In this document: positions 1-8,965 of the stretch, one piece after another | How the letters are laid out: every line of letters begins with the position of its first letter | Position numbering within the stretch: the stretch's first letter is position 1 | Source of the DNA: Bacillus manliponensis | GTDB taxonomy: Bacteria; Bacillota; Bacilli; Bacillales; Bacillaceae_G | Length of the DNA stretch: 64,000 nucleotides | Direction of reading: 5' to 3' | Assembly: GCF_000712595.1 (NCBI RefSeq) | Contig: NZ_JOTN01000002.1 | Location: 1-64,000, forward strand | The notes under the pieces: model-generated | Seen by the model: the letters and a program-made list of their open reading frames with translations, nothing else | Database searches by the model: none | Told to the model about the DNA's origin: nothing | Translations under genes and position numbers: made by a program

Positions 1-1040
1 GCAATCTTTTCAACGGTATCATACATTTTATTGTTACCGTATTTTTCAGCTTCTAAAGTTCTCAGTCTCAATTTTCCAAATAAATAGTTTTTACTATTAC
101 GCATTGATTGTACCACATTTTCTACCTTACTTGGATTGAATTTTACTCCTCCACCTTGTACTTTTGAAAGCCTTGACATAGATATAAAGCTATCCATTGC
201 ACGGAAGGATTTTGCAGCTGGTCCTACAAGTGGAATCATGTCTAGCGCACCAAATGCACCTCTTCCTACCCGTTCTGTTGTGTTTAATTCACGACCAGTA
301 CCCCAGTCTTTCCCTTCTATTGCACTTTTTAATTCTAATCCGCCAAAAGCGACAGAAGCCGCAATTCCAAGAGGTGGAACTGTGATTGTTAAAATGATTA
401 ATGCTCCTGCAATTGCAAGGTCACGCCAAAACTCTAGCTTTTGTTGGCCCTCTGCAATCGTTTCATACTCGAATCCTCGCATGGATGGTGCCAATTCTCG
501 GTATTTTTCATAATTCAGCTCTAAATCTGGATTTTGCATTTTAATTTCTTTGTACTGTGCCTGAAGAACTTCATCAAAAGCAACAGAATCTTTAAATATA
601 TCTTCTACTGTAATTTCATCTTTTTTTGTGGTAGTTGTTTGTACTTGTCCAGAGCGGTGTGCGGCTGGTGTGGTTGTCGTTGTTGTGGAACCGATGCGGT
701 TTTCTGTTTTGTAGTTTTTCAATGATAAATCGCGTATTTTCCCAGCAAATTTATCAATGTCTTCTAAGAAAGGTTTATCAAAGTGTCTTTTTTCTACTTC
801 ACCTACGTTTGTACAGTAGTTACCTAACTCTGTATAATCATCAAGTAACTCATTTAATTCCTTATCCTTGTTACGTGGTTCAAAGTGAATACTACGATCT
901 GAATCAAGTTCTTTAATTGTTGCCTCAATTTCTTTTAACATATCATTCATATCTTTTAATTTCGGAATTGCCTCTTTTGTTACCTTATCGATGCCTTCTT
1001 TCATTTCTTTCCACTCTTCTGGCTTATAACGGACATCCAT
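1..1040 (-). CDS. Pre-toxin TG domain protein, N-terminal part of a probable secreted polymorphic toxin (3' end outside window)
   Basis: An open frame of 346 codons runs from ATG at 1040 off the left edge without a stop; AGGAGG stands about 11 bases upstream of the start. Residues 1-110 are charged, helical and coiled-coil-like, as in the targeting regions of type VII-type effectors. Residues 115-140 are a Thr-rich linker. Residues 205-235 are strongly hydrophobic with Gly and Ala. Residues 248-275 (TGRELNTTERVGRGAFGALD, then MIPLVG) fit the pre-toxin TG module that precedes a C-terminal toxin domain. The toxin domain, and any immunity gene after it, would lie left of the window, so the activity is unknown. 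The family call rests on reading the motif; a non-toxin surface protein is possible but less likely. Confidence 0.7.
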   Translation of the reverse strand, partial: MDVRYKPEEWKEMKEGIDKVTKEAIPKLKDMNDMLKEIEATIKELDSDRSIHFEPRNKDKELNELLDDYTELGNYCTNVGEVEKRHFDKPFLEDIDKFAGKIRDLSLKNYKTENRIGSTTTTTTPAAHRSGQVQTTTTKKDEITVEDIFKDSVAFDEVLQAQYKEIKMQNPDLELNYEKYRELAPSMRGFEYETIAEGQQKLEFWRDLAIAGALIILTITVPPLGIAASVAFGGLELKSAIEGKDWGTGRELNTTERVGRGAFGALDMIPLVGPAAKSFRAMDSFISMSRLSKVQGGGVKFNPSKVENVVQSMRNSKNYLFGKLRLRTLEAEKYGNNKMYDTVEKI

Positions 1041-1354
1041 TCTTTCTATCTCCCTCCTAACATATTCTACAAAAAACATTGCACCAAAATTCTGAATTTA
1101 TTATGTATTACTTTACGAAATAAATTGATAAAAATTACTATTAGTTTGGAAAAAAGTTTAATCAGAAATGGTTTACAAACCCTTATTTGATAAGAAACAA
1201 AAGGAATCCATTTTGAAAAAAGATTGATTTAAACTAACTTAGAACTCTTTAATTAAAAAGGAATAAAACAATGTAACTTTTTTTTGCAAACGGTATTACT
1301 TTCTTCAAAACAGTACAACCTTATTTCAAATCTACACCAATGATAATTCAAATA
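1041..1354. other. AT-rich intergenic stretch, no gene seen
   Basis: This spacer lies upstream of the toxin-like gene. No frame of useful length and no clear promoter pair was found apart from the Shine-Dalgarno of the gene at 1040. It probably holds that gene's promoter. Confidence 0.5.
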
Positions 1355-1395
1355 AAAAACTCCCCGTATCAGTTTAATGATCCGGGGAGTTTTTT
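1355..1395 (-). terminator. Hairpin terminator after the Mrr remnant
   Basis: Arms ACTCCCCG and CGGGGAGT are flanked by A6 on one side and T6 on the other, so it can act on both strands. It lies directly after the stop of the truncated endonuclease frame (1397). Confidence 0.8.
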
Positions 1396-1396
1396 A

Positions 1397-1687
1397 TCAG
1401 TAATTCTCTATATTTCCATACATTTCATGTAACTTTTGCTGTAGCATATCACGGTCCCATAACAATACATTGGTACCCTTCGCCTGGTTTTGCGCTTGTT
1501 TAGTAAAATAGTTATTTGTGATAACCAAACCTTGGTCTAATTTATAATAAGCGATACCAGCAATTACTTCTTGTACAGCCTTATTTGGAACTTTATCACT
1601 ATATCTCTTTGCCTGTATTCCAATAGTTAACCCTTTTCTTCTAGCAATAACATCAATACCATAATCTCCTGAAATCCAATATTTTGA
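1397..1687 (-). pseudogene. 5'-truncated Mrr-type restriction endonuclease remnant
   Basis: The minus strand has an open frame of about 96 codons ending in TGA at 1397-1399. It is closed upstream by an in-frame TGA at 1688-1690 and lacks a usable start. It reads SGDYGIDVIARR, then IGIQAKRYSDKV, AVQEVIAGIAYYK and LVITNNYFTKQA. This is the catalytic core of the Mrr_cat family (the G-D-x-G-x-D and Q-x-K nuclease motifs), followed by the usual aromatic C-terminal end. The N-terminal part is missing, so the gene is broken, presumably by deletion. It sits between the toxin-like gene and the methyltransferase, in the one accessory-looking corner of the window. Confidence 0.75.
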
Positions 1688-1808
1688 TCACATCTTTTTA
1701 TAAAAATCGTGACTTTATTTAAAATCAACAATTACCTTTACATTTAATAACCTATTGTTTATACAATAGAAATTCCGATACTAACTTCACAAATCAATTC
1801 ACACACAC

Positions 1809-2579
1809 TTATTTCCTTCCACTCAAAATCATTGCATTTCCTAATACTTTCTTGTTCAATAATAACTTTGGTAATTTTATTTCTTTAGCAAGCTCATTGC
1901 TCTTCAATTCACATACACCATGTTTCTTTAAAGCACGTAAGAACTCTTTTTCATCCCCAAATACTTTCTCATCCATAAACAAATCTAAGAAGACAAATGT
2001 ACCACCAGGTTTTAGAACCCTTAATGCCTCTGTCATTACTTCAATTTTATTTCTTTTATCTTTTACTTCATGAAATGTTAAACAACTTACAACTACATCA
2101 AATTCACTATCATGAAAAGGAAGTTCTGCAGCACTTGCTTTCAGAAAATCAACCCTATCAGAAACTCCTTCTATTTCAGCATTCCGCTGACACTGCGCTT
2201 TCGAATATTCCCAATTCTCTCCCCAATAATCAATTCCTGTTAAAAAAGACTTCGGGAAAGCACCTGCTAATTTAATAATTAATGAACCACTCCCTGTCCC
2301 TATATCTAATACTTTTCCTTTTCCATCCCAATTCACTTTAGCAACAATTAAATTATGTATTTTAGACTGATAATCCCCTCCAAATGGTGCAAATTGATAA
2401 ACGGAGTAAAAAAGTATAAATGTTATATAAAGAAAAGGCACTGCTGAGATTCCTGACAGCACTCTTAAATATACATGAACAGGTAATAATGCTACCAAAA
2501 GAAGAATAAATGAAATAACTAAAAAAATAACGAGTTTGTAAATTCGAATCCATGTTTGATATTTAGCTTTTGTTTTCAA
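1809..2579 (-). CDS. Membrane-anchored class I SAM-dependent methyltransferase
   Basis: This is a 256-residue protein starting at TTG, with AAGGATGGCGG upstream. Residues 10-60 hold two hydrophobic segments that should anchor it in the membrane. The Rossmann methyltransferase domain follows: motif I VLDIGTGSGS near residue 90, an acidic residue in TGIDYWGEN, and the post-motif LRVLKPGGTFVFLDLF. The domain is closest in style to UbiE/Methyltransf_11 proteins. The substrate cannot be told from the sequence. It is downstream of mutL and separated from it by a terminator, so it is probably its own unit. Confidence 0.8.
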   Translation of the reverse strand: MKTKAKYQTWIRIYKLVIFLVISFILLLVALLPVHVYLRVLSGISAVPFLYITFILFYSVYQFAPFGGDYQSKIHNLIVAKVNWDGKGKVLDIGTGSGSLIIKLAGAFPKSFLTGIDYWGENWEYSKAQCQRNAEIEGVSDRVDFLKASAAELPFHDSEFDVVVSCLTFHEVKDKRNKIEVMTEALRVLKPGGTFVFLDLFMDEKVFGDEKEFLRALKKHGVCELKSNELAKEIKLPKLLLNKKVLGNAMILSGRK

Positions 2580-2632
2580 ATAACCGCCATCCTTAAGTAA
2601 TCATTTTTTGTTATCATTATAAAGATAAAGCT

Positions 2633-2669
2633 AAAAAAGAATGAATCCTATATAATAAAGGATCCATTC
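2633..2669 (-). terminator. Terminator of mutSL
   Basis: On the minus strand GAATGGATCCT pairs imperfectly with AGGATTCATTC and is followed by TTTTTT. It lies 60-100 bases after the mutL stop. Confidence 0.65.
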
Positions 2670-2731
2670 CAATGAACGATTTAAAATATTCCTCTGAACT
2701 TCTTAAGATGTTCCCCTTTAAACAATAGCAT

Positions 2732-4687
2732 TCACATCACTCGCTTAAACATCTTCTCCAATTCATAAGTCGAATGATGAACTAGTATCGGCCTTCCGTG
2801 CGGACACGTATACGGATTTGTTGTTGTGCGTAATTCTTCAAGAAGAGCAAAGATTTGTTCGTGTGTTAAATATTGATTTGCTTTAATAGATGCTTTACAG
2901 CTCATCATAATTGCTGCTTCTTCTCGTAGTTTTTTTATGTCGACCTTTTTTAGTTTTAACACTTGCTGAATCATTTCTTCAATGATTTCTAATTCTTGTC
3001 CTTTTGGGAACCATGCTGGGTGAGAACGAATAATGAACGACTGGTGACCGAATGATTCAAGGAATAAGCCTACTTTTTTCAGCTCTTCAATTTGTTCTTC
3101 TACTCGCAAATATTCGTTTAAGGAAAGATCAATGCGGTACGGAACAAGCAATTCTTGTACTTCATTTGCGACTCTTCCTACTTTTTCACGGAAATATTCG
3201 TAGTTAATCCGTTCCTGCGCAGCATGTTGGTCTATTAAATAAAGTCCTTTATCATTTTGCGCTAAAATATATGTGCCATGCATTTGACCAATTGGATATA
3301 ACGGTGGTAAATCGTTGCCGTTCATTTCAACTTGTTCGATTACTTCCGTTTCTTCCATCTCTTCTAGCTCATACTCTTCTTCGTCTATAGCTACATCATC
3401 ATATGTTCCTTCTTCTTTTACAGACTGTGGTGGCAGCCATGCTTGTTCTTCCTTCACAGGTTGAGGCGGTGTCCACGTCCGTTCTTCCTTTACAACTGGC
3501 GCCTTCCACTCTTGTTTTGGCTCAGTCCAAACAGGAACTTCCGTTTTTGACTTCTCATCTTTCATCTCCATCATACCTGTCGGAAGAATAATCTCTGGCA
3601 ACGATGATTCTTGCTTCTTCGTATGTTCAAACTGAAACTGTTCTTGTACACTTGCATCTTGTTCTTTTTTCTTTGTTGCTACAGCTGCATCCGGGATGAG
3701 CTGCACTTTACGGAATGCTTCTTGCAACGTTTGTTCAATGAGCTGCAACAGTTCTTGTTCTTTACTAAAACGAACCTCTAATTTCGCTGGGTGAACGTTC
3801 ACGTCAACAAGCATCGGATCCATTTCAATTGATAAAAAACCAATTGGATAGCGTCCTATCGGAAGTAACGTATGATAGCCTGCTTGTACAGCTTTCATTA
3901 AAACGTAGTTGCGAACATAACGACCATTTACAATCGTTGACATGTAATTGCGAGAAGCTCTCGTCACTTCAGGTAATGTCACATATCCTTTTATCGTAAA
4001 ATCTAACGACTCTGCTTCAATCGGAATTAATTTTTTCGCAACTTGCATACCGTAAATAGCCGCAAGCACTTGTCTTACGTCACCATTACCAGACGTATGA
4101 AGAAGTTTTTTTCCATTATGGAACAAACGAATTGCCACTTCTGGATGTGACATCGCAATACGATATACAATGTCTGTAATATTTCCAAGCTCTGTATGAA
4201 CTGTCTTCATATATTTTAAGCGGGCTGGTGTGTTAAAGAACAAGTTTTGCACCGTGATGTCTGTCCCTTTACGGCTCGCTGTTTTTTCTTTCTTTATAAT
4301 GTCGCCGCCTTTAATGACAATATGTGTTCCGGGAGCATCACCTGTACTTGTAATAAGCTCTAACTCACTAACAGATGAGATACTCGGCAGTGCCTCACCG
4401 CGGAAACCGAGCGTACGAATCCTAAATAAATCATTCTCATCTTTAATTTTACTCGTTGCATGACGCTCAAAAGCAACGATACAATCATCTTCAGCAATTC
4501 CATCTCCATTATCAATAATGCGAATTTTTGAAAGTCCAGCTTCTTCTAAATGAATTTCAATAGATGTACTATTCGCATCGATGGAATTTTCAACAAGTTC
4601 TTTTACAACGGATGCGGGACGTTCAACAACCTCTCCTGCTGCAATTAAGTTAGAGAGTTGATCATCGAGTTTGCGAATTTTCCCCAT
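2732..4687 (-). CDS. mutL: DNA mismatch repair endonuclease MutL
   Basis: MutL links MutS-bound mismatches to strand removal and, in bacteria without MutH, nicks the new strand. The GHKL ATPase lies at the N-terminus: ELVENSIDA near 30-38, DNGDGI near 59-64 and GFRGEAL at 94-100. A low-complexity linker (about 335-450) holds three copies of a VKEE-x-x-W-x-PPQ-like unit. The C-terminal domain has the endonuclease motif [12 protein letters not shown] (486-497), the clamp-binding motif QELLVP (511-516), SCKASIKAN (596 on) and the zinc-site CPHGRP (628-633). At 651 residues it has family length. Its start lies four bases after the mutS stop, so the two are one operon. Confidence 0.98.
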   Translation of the reverse strand: MGKIRKLDDQLSNLIAAGEVVERPASVVKELVENSIDANSTSIEIHLEEAGLSKIRIIDNGDGIAEDDCIVAFERHATSKIKDENDLFRIRTLGFRGEALPSISSVSELELITSTGDAPGTHIVIKGGDIIKKEKTASRKGTDITVQNLFFNTPARLKYMKTVHTELGNITDIVYRIAMSHPEVAIRLFHNGKKLLHTSGNGDVRQVLAAIYGMQVAKKLIPIEAESLDFTIKGYVTLPEVTRASRNYMSTIVNGRYVRNYVLMKAVQAGYHTLLPIGRYPIGFLSIEMDPMLVDVNVHPAKLEVRFSKEQELLQLIEQTLQEAFRKVQLIPDAAVATKKKEQDASVQEQFQFEHTKKQESSLPEIILPTGMMEMKDEKSKTEVPVWTEPKQEWKAPVVKEERTWTPPQPVKEEQAWLPPQSVKEEGTYDDVAIDEEEYELEEMEETEVIEQVEMNGNDLPPLYPIGQMHGTYILAQNDKGLYLIDQHAAQERINYEYFREKVGRVANEVQELLVPYRIDLSLNEYLRVEEQIEELKKVGLFLESFGHQSFIIRSHPAWFPKGQELEIIEEMIQQVLKLKKVDIKKLREEAAIMMSCKASIKANQYLTHEQIFALLEELRTTTNPYTCPHGRPILVHHSTYELEKMFKRVM

Positions 4688-4691
4688 CTAC

Positions 4692-7349
4692 TCATCCTTT
4701 CTTTAACTGTTTCTGTAAACGATACAGTTCATTTAACGCTTCTAATGGTGTCATATCAAGTAAATCAATTTTTTTAATTTTCCCAAGTACTTCTTTTTCT
4801 TTTGAATCTAGCGCTGCCTTTTCTTCTTTTTTCTTCGGTTCTTCTGTAGTAAAGAATGATAGCTGCGCTTCCTCATCTTTTGAAACAACTGACGGTTCCT
4901 CTTTCACGACGTCTTGCTGCTGCACTGGCTCTGAAACCACACGTTCTATCCGCTTCGGAATGACAACCTCTTCTTGCCCTTCTAGCTGTGCTAATACTTC
5001 TTTCGCACGTGAAATTAAGCTTTCCGGAAGCTCTGCTAATTCAGCAACGTGAATACCATAACTTTTATCAGCAGCCCCTTCTTGAATTTTATGAAGGAAG
5101 ACTACTTTCCCATTTTCTTCAATTGCTGATACGTGTACATTTTTTAGCTGCTCTAAACTATCCTCAAGCACTGTTAATTCATGATAGTGCGTAGAAAATA
5201 GTGTTTTCGCTCCAATATGATCGTGAATATGTTCAATGATTGCTTGTGCAAGCGCCATACCATCATACGTTGACGTCCCGCGCCCAATTTCATCAAATAA
5301 AATTAAGCTTCTTTCTGATGCATTCGCAATTGCATTTTTCGCTTCTAACATTTCAACCATAAATGTACTTTGACCAGAGATTAAATCATCAGCAGCCCCA
5401 ATACGTGTGAACACTTGATCAAATACAGGAAGTACTGCTTCTGTTGCTGGTACAAAGCAACCAATTTGCGACATGACACTAATTAATGCAAGCTGACGCA
5501 TATACGTACTCTTACCGGACATGTTTGGACCAGTAATTAAAAAGACGTCCATTTTCTCTGGCATGACGCAATCATTAGGTACGTATAGCTTTCCTTCTAA
5601 CACTTTTTCGACAACAGGATGACGACCATCTTTAATAAAGATTTCACGCTTATCTGTTAACATCGGTTTCACAAACTGCTCTTCTTCACTTACTGTTGCA
5701 AAGCTTTGCAATACATCGAGTTCACTAATTACTTTTGCTAATTGCTGAAGCTTTGGAATATAGACTTTCACTTCTTCACGAAGCATCGTAAATAAATCAT
5801 ACTCAAGTTGTACAATTTTTTCTTCTGCTTCTAAAATCATTGTTTCTTTTTCTTTTAATTCATCTGTAATAAAACGTTCCGCATTTGCAAGCGTTTGTTT
5901 CCTCTCATAACGACCTTCTGGAAGCGCCGCTAAGTTTGCCTTTGTCACTTCAATATAGTAACCAAAAATACGGTTATAACCGATTTTAAGCGATTTAATG
6001 CCTGTAATGTCACGCTCACGTTTTTCAAGTTCCGCAATCCATGTTTTCCCGTTTTTACTTACGTAACGATACTGGTCTAACTTTTCATTGTATCCATCTT
6101 TAATAATGTCACCATCTTTAATAGACAGCGGCGGGTTTTCTTGAATGCTACGTTCAAGTAAAGCGGCTAAACTTTCACATGGGTCAACGTCTTGAATTAG
6201 CTTCGCGGCATACTCATTATCAATACGATTTACCATATTTAAAATGTCAGGAATTTGTAGTAACGATCGTTTTAATTGCTGCAAATCTCTCGCGTTCACA
6301 TTTCCGTATGCAACTTTTCCTGCTAAGCGCTCTAAGTCATATACTTCTTTTAACTTTTCTTTTAAATCTTCACGTAAGAAATAATCATTCACAAACGTTT
6401 CAACCATCTGTAAACGTTCTTCTACTTTTTCTTTCGTCACAAGTGGACGTTCCATCCATTGTTTTAACATACGACCGCCCATTGCTGTTTTCGTTTTGTC
6501 TAACAGCCATAAAAGTGAGCCGTTTTTTTCTTTCGTACGAATTGTTTCTGTAAGTTCTAGATTGCGTTTTGAATGCACATCAATTTTCATAAATTGATTT
6601 GTATAGTAAATTTCAACTGGTTGTAAATGATCTAGCGAGCGCTTTTGTGTACGAAGTACATAGTGGAATAAACGCCCTACCGCTGTAATCAATTTCGTTT
6701 GCGCTACATTTTTGACAAGATGATTCAACCCTTCCGGCATGCTCGTTTCATCTTCATAGGAAACTGTCATTTTTAACGTTTCTGTTAGCTTCTTTAGCTC
6801 TTCTTTTGAAAAATTAGATGCAACAACAATTTCTTTCGCCCCCGTTGCATGCACTTCTAATAAAACATCTTCCAAAGAGCCTGTTAAAAGGGTAACTGTA
6901 TTTTGCCCTGTCGTTAAATCATTACAAGCTAATGCATATGAGCCATCTTCAAAATGTGTTAACGCTGCAAGAAAGTTATTTTCTTTTTCATCAATATTAC
7001 GCCCTTCCATCATCGTACCTGGCGTGATTAATTGTACAACTTCGCGGCGTACAACACCTTTTGTGGCTTTTGGGTCTTCTACTTGTTCACAAACTGCTAC
7101 TTTATATCCTTTTTCAACAAGCTGCTCAATATAGTTTTTTGCAGCATGATACGGAACACCACACATCGGGATACGATCACTGCTGCCTCCCTCTCGGCTC
7201 GTTAATGTAATTTCAAGTTCATGAGCTGCTTTTACTGCATCCTCAAAGAACATTTCATAAAAGTCACCTAAACGGAAAAATAAAAAGGCATCTTCATAAT
7301 CTGCCTTGATTTTTAAATATTGTTGGATCATCGGCGTGTACTGTGCCAT
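4692..7349 (-). CDS. mutS: DNA mismatch repair protein MutS
   Basis: MutS recognises mispairs and small loops and recruits MutL. The start is placed at the ATG at 7349 ([13 protein letters not shown], 885 residues). It has a purine-rich GGGAAGTAGG upstream and matches the family start; the longer frame's ATG at 7379 has no ribosome site. Visible features are the mismatch-binding Phe-x-Glu in [11 protein letters not shown] near residue 30, Walker [10 protein letters not shown] at 607-615, the [12 protein letters not shown] signature, STHYHELT, and a C-terminal sliding-clamp motif QLSFF at 829-833. It is the first gene of the mutSL operon, and the structured element at 7472-7740 lies just upstream. 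Confidence 0.98.
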   Translation of the reverse strand: MAQYTPMIQQYLKIKADYEDAFLFFRLGDFYEMFFEDAVKAAHELEITLTSREGGSSDRIPMCGVPYHAAKNYIEQLVEKGYKVAVCEQVEDPKATKGVVRREVVQLITPGTMMEGRNIDEKENNFLAALTHFEDGSYALACNDLTTGQNTVTLLTGSLEDVLLEVHATGAKEIVVASNFSKEELKKLTETLKMTVSYEDETSMPEGLNHLVKNVAQTKLITAVGRLFHYVLRTQKRSLDHLQPVEIYYTNQFMKIDVHSKRNLELTETIRTKEKNGSLLWLLDKTKTAMGGRMLKQWMERPLVTKEKVEERLQMVETFVNDYFLREDLKEKLKEVYDLERLAGKVAYGNVNARDLQQLKRSLLQIPDILNMVNRIDNEYAAKLIQDVDPCESLAALLERSIQENPPLSIKDGDIIKDGYNEKLDQYRYVSKNGKTWIAELEKRERDITGIKSLKIGYNRIFGYYIEVTKANLAALPEGRYERKQTLANAERFITDELKEKETMILEAEEKIVQLEYDLFTMLREEVKVYIPKLQQLAKVISELDVLQSFATVSEEEQFVKPMLTDKREIFIKDGRHPVVEKVLEGKLYVPNDCVMPEKMDVFLITGPNMSGKSTYMRQLALISVMSQIGCFVPATEAVLPVFDQVFTRIGAADDLISGQSTFMVEMLEAKNAIANASERSLILFDEIGRGTSTYDGMALAQAIIEHIHDHIGAKTLFSTHYHELTVLEDSLEQLKNVHVSAIEENGKVVFLHKIQEGAADKSYGIHVAELAELPESLISRAKEVLAQLEGQEEVVIPKRIERVVSEPVQQQDVVKEEPSVVSKDEEAQLSFFTTEEPKKKEEKAALDSKEKEVLGKIKKIDLLDMTPLEALNELYRLQKQLKKG

Positions 7350-7388
7350 TGGTATCTCTAACCTACTTCCCTTATTCATTAAATATAT

Positions 7389-7408
7389 ATTATATCATAA
7401 TTATAACA
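7389..7408 (-). promoter_or_regulatory. Candidate mutS promoter (extended -10)
   Basis: The minus strand reads TGTTATAAT (7400-7408), a TGn-extended -10, with a second TATAAT at 7389-7394. I see no well-placed -35 box. It lies about 50 bases upstream of the mutS start chosen here. Confidence 0.4.
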
Positions 7409-7471
7409 CGAACGATTTGTGTAGACATACAAATTGAGAGAAGGATAATAGGTCTATTGTAGATAAAGTGA

Positions 7472-7740
7472 AACTTCAATCAGTGGGGGTTTTCTCCATC
7501 CCCACTGATTGTTAGCCCGACCAATCGGGCTTTTACATTCAAAAGCGAAGACGACTGTTCAAGTACGAAAAGCACAAGATAAGCCTTGGCGTGGCGAAGT
7601 TTGCCACAGAAAGGATTAGCTTGTGGCTCGAGTGCTTAGGAGTCGTAGCTAGATTCAGGCTGTTTATCTCCACCTAAACTCCTTTAAATCTCCTAAGTTT
7701 TGAGGTGGGAGTCTTACATCCCGCAAATAGCGGGATAAAC
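7472..7740 (+). mobile_element. Palindrome-rich element without ORF, HEARO/omega-RNA-like (IS200/IS605-type, non-autonomous)
   Basis: About 270 bases between mutS and cotE fold almost entirely. Hairpins on the plus strand: CAATCAGTGGGG/CCCCACTGATTG (7477-7511); AGCCCGA/TCGGGCT (7514-7531) followed by TTTT; a long nested stem 7570-7637 (AAGCAC/GTGCTT, ACAAG/CTTGT, TAAGCCTT/AAGGATTA with one mismatch, GTGGC/GCCAC) enclosed by ACGACT (7551-7556) and AGTCGT (7641-7646); CCACCTAAACT/AGTTTTGAGGTGG (7670-7708); and ATCCCGC/GCGGGAT (7718-7736). It begins right after GTGA (7468-7471), the kind of site after which HEARO elements insert. No transposase or nuclease frame is present. A B. cereus-group bcr repeat is the main alternative. 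The structure is seen; the family is inferred. Confidence 0.55.
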
Positions 7741-7786
7741 GCTTCATTTACTTCCATAACATAGAAGCTACATCATGCATAAAAAA

Positions 7787-7813
7787 AAGCTAGGAAGAAA
7801 TTCTCCCTAGCTT
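7787..7813 (-). terminator. Terminator of cotE
   Basis: On the minus strand AAGCTAGG pairs with CCTAGCTT and a run of T follows. It starts five bases after the cotE stop. Confidence 0.9.
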
Positions 7814-7817
7814 ACAC

Positions 7818-8360
7818 TTACTCCTCCTCTATATCAACAATAAAATGAGGGTCTAACTCTTCAAACTCATCATCATCTACTTCAAATGTGCTATCATCTT
7901 CTTCGCAGCCATCTGGATTCACATTTACACAAATTTTTGTCTCTCCAACAACCTCTGTTAAAAATTCACGTTCTACTGTTACAACTAAGTCTGTTCCGCT
8001 TGGGGAAATTGCCGCTTCTAAACAGTTTGGATGTTGAACTACACGTGCAATAATTTCCAAATCTTCTCCAGAAAAGTTTTTATCACGATATCCAACCTTC
8101 ACATTATCAGAATAATTAACACGTTCTGTGACAACTTCTGTTTTCGTGTTGTCATCAAATGAATACCATGTATTAATGTCATAATAACCGTCAACCGTTA
8201 CAAATTTGCCGTTCTTTCTCGCTTCATATGAATGATTAATGACCCAGCACCCTAGAATACTCGTTGGATTATGATTTGGTGCACAATTATGAGTCGTTTT
8301 CATATATTGACGCCCTTTGCCGACTACCGCTTTTGTAATAATCTCTCTAAACTCAGACAT
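7818..8360 (-). CDS. cotE: Outer spore coat morphogenetic protein CotE
   Basis: CotE is made in the mother cell and directs assembly of the outer spore coat; in the B. cereus group it also helps attach the exosporium. The 180-residue product starts at ATG 8360 ([16 protein letters not shown]) with AGGAGG nine bases upstream; a TTG two codons earlier is not needed. The family hallmarks are visible: [32 protein letters not shown], and a very acidic C-terminus ([28 protein letters not shown] region). It is monocistronic, with its own terminator. The usual sporulation sigma promoters could not be placed with confidence in the 170-base upstream gap. Confidence 0.97.
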   Translation of the reverse strand: MSEFREIITKAVVGKGRQYMKTTHNCAPNHNPTSILGCWVINHSYEARKNGKFVTVDGYYDINTWYSFDDNTKTEVVTERVNYSDNVKVGYRDKNFSGEDLEIIARVVQHPNCLEAAISPSGTDLVVTVEREFLTEVVGETKICVNVNPDGCEEDDSTFEVDDDEFEELDPHFIVDIEEE

Positions 8361-8494
8361 ATACAAAAAACCTCCTCAAACAATATTCATTTAATCATAT
8401 GCGTGATAAGTGCGGAATGTGCCATTCTTTTTTTGACAAAGGGAGCTTTATGATTACATGAAACATGTACTTATGAGGAATAACTATAATGTAC

Positions 8495-8530
8495 ATAACT
8501 AAAAAAAGAGATGCCATATAGACACCTCTC
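8495..8530 (-). terminator. Terminator after ricA
   Basis: On the minus strand AGAGAGGTG pairs imperfectly with CATCTCTT and is followed by TTTTTTT, directly after the ricA stop. Confidence 0.7.
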
Positions 8531-8962
8531 TTAAAAACCACATGTTCCTTTATTATTTTCTAACTCAGCACCTGTTTTCCCTTTTAATACATCGCCACCA
8601 GTTGAGAGTAATACCTCATCCGTTACTGTATTAGAAATGGTACTTGCGACAAGCTGCAATAAATCATTCACATAAACTTGAGAAGACTTAAATTGCTGAA
8701 CAACGGGAATTCCATCTAACTTATCTTGCAATCCATCAATTTCAGCTTCTACTTTTTTTAATGCTTCCCATTTACCGTAATGTTGTAAATTTACAGCTTG
8801 TTTTTGCAAAGCTTTAATTTCTTCAATTGTGCGCTTCACATTATCATTTTTATGAATTTGTGCTTCAGCACGTTTAAAGAAATCGACTTCTTCTGTTTCT
8901 GAAATCATTTTTGCTAGTTCTTTAGCACGTTCAACAATTTCATCTTTTGTAAAAGTTGTCAT
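8531..8962 (-). CDS. ricA: RicA (YmcA), RicAFT complex subunit controlling RNase Y
   Basis: RicA (YmcA) joins RicF (YlbF) and RicT (YaaT) in a Fe-S-containing complex. In B. subtilis that complex is needed for RNase Y-dependent processing of many operon transcripts and for competence, biofilm and sporulation. The 143-residue protein is mostly charged helices (residues 5-90, typical of the YlbF/YmcA family), and its last residues are KGTCGF, with the only Cys near the C-terminus. It starts three bases after the miaB stop, so it is co-transcribed with miaB. Its target rny lies 7 kb upstream in the same window. Confidence 0.95.
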   Translation of the reverse strand: MTTFTKDEIVERAKELAKMISETEEVDFFKRAEAQIHKNDNVKRTIEEIKALQKQAVNLQHYGKWEALKKVEAEIDGLQDKLDGIPVVQQFKSSQVYVNDLLQLVASTISNTVTDEVLLSTGGDVLKGKTGAELENNKGTCGF

Positions 8963-8965
8963 CTA

